DNA of 32,442 bases. Source: Candidatus Thiodiazotropha sp. (ex Ustalcina ferruginea) (GTDB lineage Bacteria > Pseudomonadota > Gammaproteobacteria > Chromatiales > Chromatiaceae). A program made the translations under genes and the position numbers. Shown here piece by piece: positions 25,005-32,442 of the stretch. The stretch is from positions 1-32,442 of the forward strand of contig JAHXHU010000141.1 of NCBI GenBank assembly GCA_025656375.1. The letters are read 5' to 3'. Each line of letters starts with the position of its first letter. The stretch's first letter is position 1. The notes beneath the pieces are model-generated. The model had not been told where the DNA came from. It did no database searches and saw nothing but the letters and a program-made list of their open reading frames with translations.

Positions 25005-25832
25005 ATGATCGACGAAAACCAGTTTATTGAAACCCTCAATGAGGCCATCGACAAAAACCGTCTCACCCTTCCCACGCTACCGGAAGTGGCACTGAAAGTC
25101 AGGGATGCGGTGGAAAAAGAGCAGATTTCCGCCAACCAGATTGCCGAGATCATCGCCTCTGATGCTGCTCTCTCAGCACGCCTTCTACAGGTTGCCAACA
25201 GCCCTCTTTATCGTGGCCGGGTAGCGATCGACAATCTGCAAATGGCAGTGGCGCGCTTAGGGGTGCGTCTGGTGCGCAGTCTTATCATGCAGCAGATCTT
25301 TCAAGCCACCAATGATCTGCTGGATGCCAAATTTCGCCAGGTCTGGGAAGAGAGTGTGCAGATCGCCGCAATCTCTCGTGTCCTGGCAGGTAACGCGGAC
25401 CACCTCGACAAAGAACAAGCTATGCTGGCAGGCCTGATCCATAATATTGGGGCACTGCCGGTCCTCGCCATGGCCGAGAGCCATGAGGAACTGTTACAAG
25501 ACCCTCAGGAGTTGGACCGGATCATTGATGCGCTAAGTCCTCAAGTCGGCCAGCGGATTCTGGAGATGTGGGATTTTCCACCATCATTGATCAAAGTACC
25601 GGCAAATTTTCTCAATCTTGAGTATGTGAGTGAAGGCGATGCCTACTATGTGGATATCGTTCTGGTGGCACGTCTCGAGTCCCTGATGAACTCAGATCAC
25701 ACACCCGATACAACGGAGTGGTCTCAAATACCCTCGTTTGCCAAACTCGGCGTTGAGCCGGAGATCAATATCATTGAGATCGAAGGGGTCGCTGACGATA
25801 TCCAGGATATCGAGGTCATGTTTCTATCATGA
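25005..25832 (+). CDS. HDOD domain signalling protein
   Basis: The HDOD domain covers residues about 18-215. It starts with LPTLPEVALKVRDAVEKEQI and includes IIASDAALSARLLQVANSPL, RLGVRLVRSLIM and the remnant HD segment LAGLIHNIGALPVLAM. The last sixty residues are acidic. HDOD proteins lack the catalytic residues of HD phosphohydrolases and act as adaptors in signalling or motility. Start ATG 25005 has only weak GGAA upstream. It may be an operon member between ygfZ and the ABC pair, since gaps are 78 and 30 bases. Confidence 0.9.
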   Translation: MIDENQFIETLNEAIDKNRLTLPTLPEVALKVRDAVEKEQISANQIAEIIASDAALSARLLQVANSPLYRGRVAIDNLQMAVARLGVRLVRSLIMQQIFQATNDLLDAKFRQVWEESVQIAAISRVLAGNADHLDKEQAMLAGLIHNIGALPVLAMAESHEELLQDPQELDRIIDALSPQVGQRILEMWDFPPSLIKVPANFLNLEYVSEGDAYYVDIVLVARLESLMNSDHTPDTTEWSQIPSFAKLGVEPEINIIEIEGVADDIQDIEVMFLS

Positions 25833-25862
25833 TGTTATGCCGCTTTCAGCGCCAAGCAGACC

Positions 25863-26741
25863 ATGATTGAGGCAGAAAACCTCTGTAAACACTACGCAGG
25901 TGTAAAAGCGGTGGATGGGGTCAGTTTCGCTATACCCCGTGGCGTCTGCTTTGGCCTGCTAGGACCAAATGGTGCCGGTAAGACCACCACTGTGGAGATG
26001 CTGGAAGGTATCAAGACCCCCTCTTCCGGTGACATCCGATATAAAGGGGAGCCGCTTGGCCAGCGCTTCCGTAACGAAGCCGGAATCATGTTTCAGCACA
26101 CGGCCCTGCAAGAGTTTATTCGTGTCGACGAAGTGCTGAAGATGTTTCAACAGTTCTACAGCCACACCCGACCGATAGAAGAACTGGTAGAGGTCTGTGC
26201 CCTGGAAGAGTTCCTTACCCGAGATACGCGCAAGCTGTCCGGCGGACAGAAACAGCGTCTGTTGCTGGCGATTGCCCTGATCAACGATCCGCAAGTGGTG
26301 TTTCTCGACGAACCCACTACCGGCCTCGATCCCCAGTCACGTCGCAATCTCTGGCATCAAGTACGCAGCATCAAGGCTGAAAACAAAACCCTGGTGTTGA
26401 CGACCCACTACATGGAAGAGGCGTTTGAGCTGTGTGACGAGATCATCATCATGGACCATGGTGTTATCATTGCCCAAGGCAATCCAAAGGAGCTGTTAGC
26501 CAACCATTTTGACAACTCAGTCATTACACTGCCCCTCTCCGCACTACCCGCAGACTTTCGTGCCGATGAGGCATCTACACTCCATCCTCAGGATGGTCAG
26601 ATGGAGATTCTATCGCGGGATGCGGATGCTACCATCCACTACCTGGCAGCACAGCATATTCCTTTGAAGCAGTTACAAGTACGCTCTCCTACCCTGGAAG
26701 ATCTGTTCCTGGAATTGACCGGACACCATCTTCGTACCTGA
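25863..26741 (+). CDS. ABC-2 type exporter, ATP-binding subunit
   Basis: The 292-residue protein has Walker A GPNGAGKTTT near residue 38, the signature LSGGQKQR near 127 and Walker B VVFLDEPTTGLD near 150. The H-loop is in TTHYMEEAFEL. The C-terminal extension (about 215-292) is as found in NatA/DrrA-type subunits. It ends two bases before the permease gene, so the two form one transporter. The substrate is unknown. Confidence 0.93.
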   Translation: MIEAENLCKHYAGVKAVDGVSFAIPRGVCFGLLGPNGAGKTTTVEMLEGIKTPSSGDIRYKGEPLGQRFRNEAGIMFQHTALQEFIRVDEVLKMFQQFYSHTRPIEELVEVCALEEFLTRDTRKLSGGQKQRLLLAIALINDPQVVFLDEPTTGLDPQSRRNLWHQVRSIKAENKTLVLTTHYMEEAFELCDEIIIMDHGVIIAQGNPKELLANHFDNSVITLPLSALPADFRADEASTLHPQDGQMEILSRDADATIHYLAAQHIPLKQLQVRSPTLEDLFLELTGHHLRT

Positions 26742-26743
26742 TC

Positions 26744-27742
26744 ATGTCGATACGCCGTTTTCTCGCCGCTCTGCAAGCACGCAACCTGGAATTTCTGCGT
26801 GACCGTACTGCACTGGGTTGGAATCTGATCATGCCGGTATTGATTGTGATGGGTTTTGCCTTTGCCTTCTCCACCGGGCAGGAGGAGCTCTATAAGGTCG
26901 GACTCTATGGCCATTCTGAACAAGACCTTGCCGTACATGATTTCCTACAGACTCGCTATGTTGATTTCATACCTGTGGATGAGCTGGAGAGGATGATCGA
27001 CAAGGTTGACCGACATCAAATTGATCTGCTGCTTGATCTGAAAAATAGCCGTTACTGGGTCAATAGCACATCTCCCAAAGGTTACCTATTGGAACAGTTG
27101 CTTGCGCCTTTTCAGCTCAAACGGGAAGCGGTCAGCGGTTCAGAGATTCGCTATGTCGACTGGGTCATTCCCGGTGTATTGGGCATGAACATCATGTTCA
27201 GCGCCCTTTTCGGGGTCGGTTATGTGATTGTCAGATACCGAAAGAACGGGGTATTAAAACGTTTGCGTGCAACACCGCTCAGTGCCTTTGAATTCCTCTC
27301 GGCACAGATCACCTCACGCCTGCTGATGATCGTGACGGTAACTGTACTGGTCTATGCCGGCACAAACCTGGTTGTTGATTTCCGCATGGTCGGCTCATAT
27401 TGGCTGCTATTTTTGATTCTGGTCCTCGGTGCATTGAGTATGATCAGTGTCGGTCTGTTGGTTGCCGCACGCATCACCAGTGAGGAGGCAGCAAATGGCC
27501 TGCTGAACCTGATCAGCTGGCCGATGATGCTGCTTTCCGGGGTCTGGTTCTCACTGGAGGGATCACACCCTTTGGTTCAGAATCTGGCGCTCGCTCTTCC
27601 TCTGACCCATATGGTCGATGCCGCTCGGGTAGTGATGATTGAAGGCGCAGGACTTGCGGATGTCACAGATCAATTATTCACATTGCTCCTGTTTACCCTA
27701 TGCTTTGTCAGCATAGGTTCAAAAACCTTTCGCTGGGAGTGA
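26744..27742 (+). CDS. ABC-2 type exporter, permease subunit
   Basis: This is a 332-residue permease with one N-terminal helix (about 26-44), a large soluble loop of about 110 residues, and five or six helices (about 140-330). The family segment IPGVLGMNIMFSALFGVGYV starts the core, followed by RATPLSAFEFLSAQ. The layout matches the long-loop ABC-2 permeases (YadH/YhhJ-like). It shares the operon with the ATPase, and its stop is six bases before the deaminase gene. Confidence 0.9.
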   Translation: MSIRRFLAALQARNLEFLRDRTALGWNLIMPVLIVMGFAFAFSTGQEELYKVGLYGHSEQDLAVHDFLQTRYVDFIPVDELERMIDKVDRHQIDLLLDLKNSRYWVNSTSPKGYLLEQLLAPFQLKREAVSGSEIRYVDWVIPGVLGMNIMFSALFGVGYVIVRYRKNGVLKRLRATPLSAFEFLSAQITSRLLMIVTVTVLVYAGTNLVVDFRMVGSYWLLFLILVLGALSMISVGLLVAARITSEEAANGLLNLISWPMMLLSGVWFSLEGSHPLVQNLALALPLTHMVDAARVVMIEGAGLADVTDQLFTLLLFTLCFVSIGSKTFRWE

Positions 27743-27747
27743 GCAGG

Positions 27748-28224
27748 ATGGCGGAGAATGATGCGTATTTCATGGCTGAAGCCCTAGATCTTGCACGCAG
27801 GGGGATCGAACGGGGCGATGGAGGCCCATTTGGTGCAGTGATTGTCTCAGAGGGTCGTATCATCGGCCGTGGTTGGAATCAGGTGGTCAACTTAAACGAC
27901 CCAACAGCACATGCTGAAATGCAGGCAATTCGTCAAGCTTGCCAAAGCGTTGCCAACTACCATATCCCTGGCAGTGTACTCTATGCTACATGTGAACCCT
28001 GTCCGATGTGTCTCAGTGCAGCCTACTGGGCACATATCGAACGCCTGGTTTATGCTGCTGATGCAGAAGACGCTGCTGCCATCGGTTTTAGTGACAGGGC
28101 GATCAAACTGGAACTTGATAAACCCCTGGTCGAGAGAAGCATCATTGTTAAGCAGCTGCACCGGAATGAGAGTCTTGCTCTCTTCAAACAATGGAAAATG
28201 AGCGATAAGAAAAAAGAATACTAA
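27748..28224 (+). CDS. guaD: Guanine deaminase (CDA-fold, GuaD-like)
   Basis: The protein has about 158 residues and a cytidine-deaminase fold. The zinc motif is TAHAEM (H-A-E) plus CEPCPMC, and the flanking segment DPTAHAEMQAIRQAC matches the GuaD family. As in the B. subtilis enzyme the chain ends KKKEY, where the C-terminus reaches the active site of the partner subunit. It likely converts guanine to xanthine, although substrate range varies in this group. ATG at 27748 has AGG and GGAG just upstream and follows the permease stop by five bases; the frame continues upstream to 27700 inside the permease gene, which is a less likely start. Confidence 0.82.
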   Translation: MAENDAYFMAEALDLARRGIERGDGGPFGAVIVSEGRIIGRGWNQVVNLNDPTAHAEMQAIRQACQSVANYHIPGSVLYATCEPCPMCLSAAYWAHIERLVYAADAEDAAAIGFSDRAIKLELDKPLVERSIIVKQLHRNESLALFKQWKMSDKKKEY

Positions 28225-28325
28225 GAAATGATAAAAGCTTGGATATTATTTTATGAACCAATGCTGACCGGAATGCACGAACGACGCACTCCCTCGAAAA
28301 TAACTTAATAAAACGAACCAACAAC

Positions 28326-30277
28326 ATGTGCGGTATAGCTGGAATAATTAACCTCAAGGATGGCACACCACCCTCCAGAAATGAACTCGAGGGTATGATA
28401 CATGCTGTCCATCACCGTGGTCCTGACGGCTATGGTTTCTTTTATCATGACAAACTTGGCCTAGCCCATGCCAGGCTCAGTATTATCGACTTGATCGGTG
28501 GTGATCAACCTATTCATAATGAAGACCAATCGGTTCAAGTGGTTTTCAATGGTGAAATCTTCAACTATCTCGAGTTGAGAGCGCAGCTCCAGAAAAAAGG
28601 CCATCGATTCTATACCCATTCCGACACTGAGGTCATTGTCCATCTCTATGAGGAACATGAAGAGGAATTTGTAAACCATCTCAACGGACAGTTTGCGATT
28701 GCTCTATGGGACAATACAAAACAGAAACTCTTACTTGCCAGAGACAGAGCCGGCATACGTCCACTGTTCACAATTGAAACGGGAGGGAGACTCTATTTCG
28801 CCTCTGAAGTAAAGTCCCTATTCTCTTCCCTCGTGAGATTAATCTGACGGCCCTGCAGGAAGTGTTCACATTCTGGACAACCCTGCCTCCTCATTCACTG
28901 TTCGAATCTGTAGAGATACTGCCACCCGGCCATTTCATGGTGATCGATAAGGGCGATAAGAGCGTGTCCAGATATTGGGACTGGTCATTTCCCAATGAAC
29001 AGATTGACAATCATAAATCGGTTACCGAATGGAGTGAGGAATTAAAGGCACTGATGGTCGACTCAGTTCGTCTACAGTTACGATCGGATGTCCCTGTCGG
29101 AGCCTATCTCAGTGGAGGCCTGGACTCTTCTGTTCTCACTTCCTTGATCAAGAACTTCACTGATACGCCACTGAGGACCTTCTCCATCGGATTCGAAGAT
29201 GAGGAATTCGATGAAAGCGGCTTTCAGAAAGACTTGGTTGATTATCTTGGTACCAAGCATACCCATGTTCTCTGCAAGCGTTCTGACATAGGCGCCGCAT
29301 TCCCAAAAGTGATCTCGCATACCGAGTCTGCCATTGTGAGAACTGCGCCGACACCCTTGATGCTGCTTTCCGGTGCGGTACGTGAAGCCGGTTATAAGGT
29401 TGTACTCACCGGGGAAGGTGCCGATGAAGTATTTGGTGGATATGATATCTTCAAGGAGGCTAAAGCAAGACGATTTTGGAGCCATGCTCCAGACTCGCAC
29501 TGGCGTCCTCTGATACTGCAGCGTCTCTATCCCTATCTGAAGCACTCACCTACAGCGAGTGGCGCATTCACTAAGCGCTTCTTCCAGCAGGGTATGGAAC
29601 ACCTCGAAAAACCCTATTTTTCACACATACCCCGATGGACTACAACTCAACGCATTTTGCAGTTCTTTTCTGATGAAGCGCGTGCAGCAGTGCCCCATCC
29701 GGTCGAGTTTGCTGCAATCAATCGCCTCCTCCCGGATGAGATCAACAGCTGGAAGCCGCTCAACAGGGACCAATATATCGAGGCCAATACGCTCCTTTCA
29801 GGATACCTGTTGAGCTCTCAGGGTGACCGCGTTGCAATGGCAAACTCAATAGAAGGAAGATTTCCTTTTCTCGACCACCGGGTTATTGAATTTGCTGCGA
29901 CGCTGCCAAGCCGTTATAAAATCATGGGATTAAATGAGAAATATATACTCAAGCACACCATGCAGGGGTTGATCCCGGAAAGCATCAGAAACCGAAGTAA
30001 ACAACCCTATCGAGCCCCAGACAATCAATCATTCTTTGTCGATGGTAAACCCCTGGAGTATGTCGCCTACCTCTTCAGTGAAGAGCGTATCCGTAAAGCA
30101 GGGTATTACAACCCCAAAACCGTCAACATGCTGATGAAAAAATGTGCCCGGGGTAAAGCGCTGGGATTTGCTGATAATATGGCCTTTGTCGGCATTCTCT
30201 CCAGCATGCTGCTCAATGAAACGATCATCGAAAAAAATGCCATTGAACCCTATAATCGCCATCAATCAAGCTGGTAG
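28326..30277 (+). pseudogene. Asparagine synthase-like glutamine amidotransferase, frameshifted
   Basis: The gene would encode about 650 residues. The first part (28326-28847) is the class II glutaminase domain with the catalytic MCGIAG start (Cys2) and the segment VVFNGEIFNYLEL. It runs to FASEVKSLF and then leaves frame. The true frame resumes near 28823 as LFPREINLTALQEVFTFW and continues to 30277 with the PP-loop SGGLDSS and the segment GEGADEVFGGYDIF of the synthase domain. The break needs one base change at about 28818-28830 (CTATTCTCTTCCCTCG), not in a long homopolymer. The family (AsnB-like, including amidotransferases of exopolysaccharide and exosortase loci) transfers ammonia to an acyl-adenylate. 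Order with an ACP and a ligase suggests a biosynthetic cassette rather than asparagine synthesis. Confidence 0.88.
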
Positions 30278-30485
30278 AATGTGGCAACCGAATTTCAGTG
30301 AAATATTACCTAAACTAGTTGATATTAGAATTTTAAAATATTGATTAGTCGATATGATCCATTGAAGGACACTGTATACAGGCCCCTGCCACCGATACCA
30401 TGAATGGGGCATATTGATTAATCAGCATGCGCAAAAGTAACAATTTTTTTACGGTTATCATATTGTCGAACCTTTAGGAATACCC

Positions 30486-30732
30486 ATGTCATCAGAAGCA
30501 AAAATTAGAAACTATATCCTTGAAAACTACCTTTTCACGGATGACGAGTCTGCCCTGGACAGTGCTGACTCCTTCCTGGACAAAGGAATTTTGGACTCTA
30601 CCGGTATTCTGGAAGTCATCTATTTTCTTGAAGATGAGTTTGAAATCAAGGTCGAAGACACAGAAATGTGTGCCTGAAAACCTCGACTCGGTGAACAACA
30701 TCGTCTCTTTTATCGAAAGAAAAAGGCAGTAA
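30486..30732 (+). pseudogene. Acyl carrier protein, frameshifted near the C-terminus
   Basis: The start is ATG 30486 with TAGGAA six bases upstream. The protein is acidic, with the phosphopantetheine serine in LDSTGILEVIYFLEDEF. The frame stops after residue 63 (EMCA), but with one base removed in GAAATGTGTGCC (about 30664-30672) it continues EMVPENLDSVNNIVSFIERK to TAA at 30730, giving a normal ACP of about 81 residues. An extra T at that place is the simplest explanation. The stop overlaps the ligase start (TAATG). The carrier probably holds the ligase product for the amidotransferase neighbour. Confidence 0.85.
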
Positions 30733-32260
30733 TGTGGCACCTGCCAACTACGCTATTCGATCATTTTAAAACGACTGTAAACAAATACCCTGATTCGCTC
30801 GCCATTGCAGATAATAAGCAACGGGCCACCTATCAGAATCTTTTAGAAGAAGTCGGTAAAGTCAGTCGGTACCTGCTGGAATCAGGACTTAAAAAGGGTG
30901 ACCGAGTCTCCCTTGTTATCACCAATTCAGTTGAATATGCCGCAGTTTTTTATGCGATTTGGGCCGTTGGCGGCGTCACAGTTGCACTCAACACACAAGC
31001 AAAGGCGAGGGATATCATTAACTAGGTATACCACTCAGAAGCCAAATGGCTGTTTGTTGATGAGCGGCACCAAGAATTTAAAGCCGTAGTAGCAGAGATT
31101 AAATCGGATGTTGAGTTAATCTCAGTAGGCAGAGGTGCTGCGGATTACCAGACAGAATCCGCCGTTTCTTGGCAGCTGATACTTGACCAAACAGCCTCAG
31201 AGCCAAACATCAGTCTCACTCCATCGGATCTTGCTTCGATTATCTACACATCAGGTACAACAGGACATCCTAAAGGCGTCACCCTCAGCCACGGTAATCT
31301 TTCCGCCAACATCGATTCCATACTGACCTATCTTGAACTCACCGAACAGGATAGCATTCTCAATGTGTTGCCCTTCTACTACTCCTATGGCAACTCCATA
31401 CTACATACCCATCTTGCGGTGGGTGGTTCATTGGTATTGGAAAACAGTCTTGCCTATCCGCACCGCGTCATGGAGAAGATGGCCAATGAAGCGGTGACAG
31501 GTTTTTCAGGTGTACCCTCAACATTCGCCCTGTTACTTGGCCGGGTGAATATCAAAGATTATGGCCTCTCAAATTTGCGCTATATCACGCAGGCTGGTGG
31601 TGCGATGGCGCCTGCACTGGCTGACAAATTATCCTCCACACTACCCGATACTGAGCTGTTTATTATGTATGGTCAAACCGAGGCGGGTGCAAGATTGACC
31701 TACCTGCCACCTAAGATGCTTAAAGAAAAGCGGGGCTCTATCGGTATAGCCATACCTAATACAACAATTGAAGTGCGCAGTAAGGAGGGGAAAGTTACCG
31801 AACCAGGAGAAACCGGAGAGATCTGCGCTTTTGGTAAGAACATCATGCAGGGCTATTGGAAAGACAGTGAGAAAACAGGCGAAATTATCAAGAACGGCTG
31901 GTTGTATACCGGTGATTTGGCACATACCGATGTTGATGGATACCTCTATATCGATGGCCGGTCATCAGACATGATCAAAAGCGGCGCTAACCGGATCAGC
32001 CCGAAAGAGATTGAGGAGGTTATCCAGGAGATAGACCAAGTCCTGGAGGTCGCTGTTGTAGGTTGCCCTGATGATATGCTGGGAGAGGTCATTAAAGCTT
32101 ACGTGGTGCTGAAAAAAATAACAGCCTCGAAAAAAGGGTGATCCAACATCACTGTAAGAGTAATCTTGCACTCTATAAAATCCCAAAAATAATCGAGTTT
32201 ATTGAAGAGTTACCTAAAACAGCCTCAGGCAAGATACAGAAGTTTCTACTACAAAAATAG
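30732..32260 (+). pseudogene. AMP-forming acyl-CoA/acyl-ACP ligase, amber stop and frameshift
   Basis: The restored frame encodes about 508 residues of the adenylate-forming enzyme family. The A3 motif YTSGTTGHPKGVTLSHG lies about residue 172, and YGQTEAG and GWLYTGDLAHTD lie in the middle. The catalytic lysine motif TASGKIQKFLLQ lies at the very end. TAG at 31023-31025 interrupts the frame after 97 residues, at a place where relatives have a tryptophan (DIIN-x-VYHSEAKWL), so TGG to TAG is likely. A second lesion in the seven-A tract at 32112-32118 stops the frame at 32141; shifted by one base the protein ends at TAG 32258 with the SGKIQK motif. It would activate a carboxylic acid for the ACP before it. 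Exosortase-associated ligases have a similar neighbourhood, but no exosortase gene is visible. Confidence 0.87.
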
Positions 32261-32359
32261 AAGTGCTCACTGAACACTGGACCATGATGACTTAGGCCGA
32301 TGGAGTAGTAAACTGAATCTCACCTGAGCCCAATTGGTTAGGGCAATAGAACAATCTAG

Positions 32360-32442
32360 TGTAGTGTCCTAAACATATTATCCATTTTGCAATACAACCT
32401 TGGCTCGCCCCACTTTTTCCAGTATCTGATCAACGCTTTTAG
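32360..32442 (-). mobile_element. Insertion sequence, 3' end (transposase C-terminus), continues beyond window
   Basis: The tip starts at 32360 (TGTAGTGTCCT, abutting CTAG at 32356-32359). On the minus strand an open frame coming from beyond the window ends with SVDQILEKVGRAKVVLQNG and TAA at 32378-32380, inside or next to the inverted repeat, as is normal for a transposase end. The left boundary of the window carries the transposase start next to the same tip, in the same gene direction. Together they look like the two ends of two copies of one IS. The IS family is not assigned. Confidence 0.6.

Noticed and set aside
30732-32260. Exosortase (XrtA) biosynthetic locus
   Set aside because: Amidotransferase, ACP and ligase order is reminiscent, but no exosortase, decarboxylase or hydrolase gene is in the window.

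Overview
The window looks like a chromosomal segment of a gammaproteobacterium. RsgA, HrpB, YgfZ, an RNase II-type enzyme, an HDOD protein and an RND/LolA-like/outer-membrane operon are all of gammaproteobacterial type, and outer-membrane components are present. A TauE/SafE permease and a periplasmic thioredoxin fit, but do not prove, a sulfur-oxidising lineage related to Chromatiales or chemosynthetic symbionts. No rRNA, tRNA or CRISPR array was seen.

Layout. Positions 1-84 and 32360-32442 are the two opposite ends of what seems to be the same insertion sequence type, both copies reading leftward, so the window is bracketed by directly repeated IS copies. Positions 87-5170 hold a wrecked RpfG/RpfC-like signalling locus: an HD-GYP gene cut by the left IS, a kinase-less RpfC-like paralogue with a frameshift, and convergently an RpfC-like hybrid kinase with an amber stop and a C-terminal frameshift. 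Positions 5706-7956 hold an SRPBCC protein, an exported thioredoxin and an exported repeat (beta-propeller) protein. Positions 8160-13098 hold rsgA, a 252-bp MITE-like element, a TauE/SafE permease and hrpB. Positions 13487-15588 hold a membrane-anchored SMC/Rad50-like ATPase (YhaN-like) coupled to a 65-residue acidic protein. Positions 15874-21012 hold a TetR regulator with a visible operator, an MMPL/RND exporter, a LolA-like periplasmic protein and an outer-membrane protein, which together look like a lipid or hydrophobic-substrate export operon. Positions 21145-28224 hold a lipoprotein, an RNB exoribonuclease, ygfZ, an HDOD protein, an ABC-2 exporter pair and a guanine deaminase-like gene. 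Positions 28326-32260 hold a three-gene biosynthetic cassette (asparagine synthase-like amidotransferase, acyl carrier protein, AMP-forming ligase) in which every gene is broken.

The main theme is decay concentrated at the two IS-flanked ends. I count two amber stops, five frameshifts and one IS truncation there, while almost all housekeeping genes in the middle are intact; the one possible exception is a shifted end of the RND gene. Several frameshifts lie in A-tracts, so part of the signal could be assembly error; the amber substitutions and the IS truncation are harder to explain that way.

A dispersed palindromic repeat with the core GGTGCGGC/GCCGCACC occurs at least five times between genes (a REP-like family). 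A separate 23-bp perfect hairpin, a MITE-like element and three GTTACA repeats at exact 10-bp spacing are the other non-coding structures. I see no clearly new system. The best candidates for something undescribed are the ATPase plus small-protein pair, the kinase-less RpfC-like protein and the thioredoxin/propeller pair.
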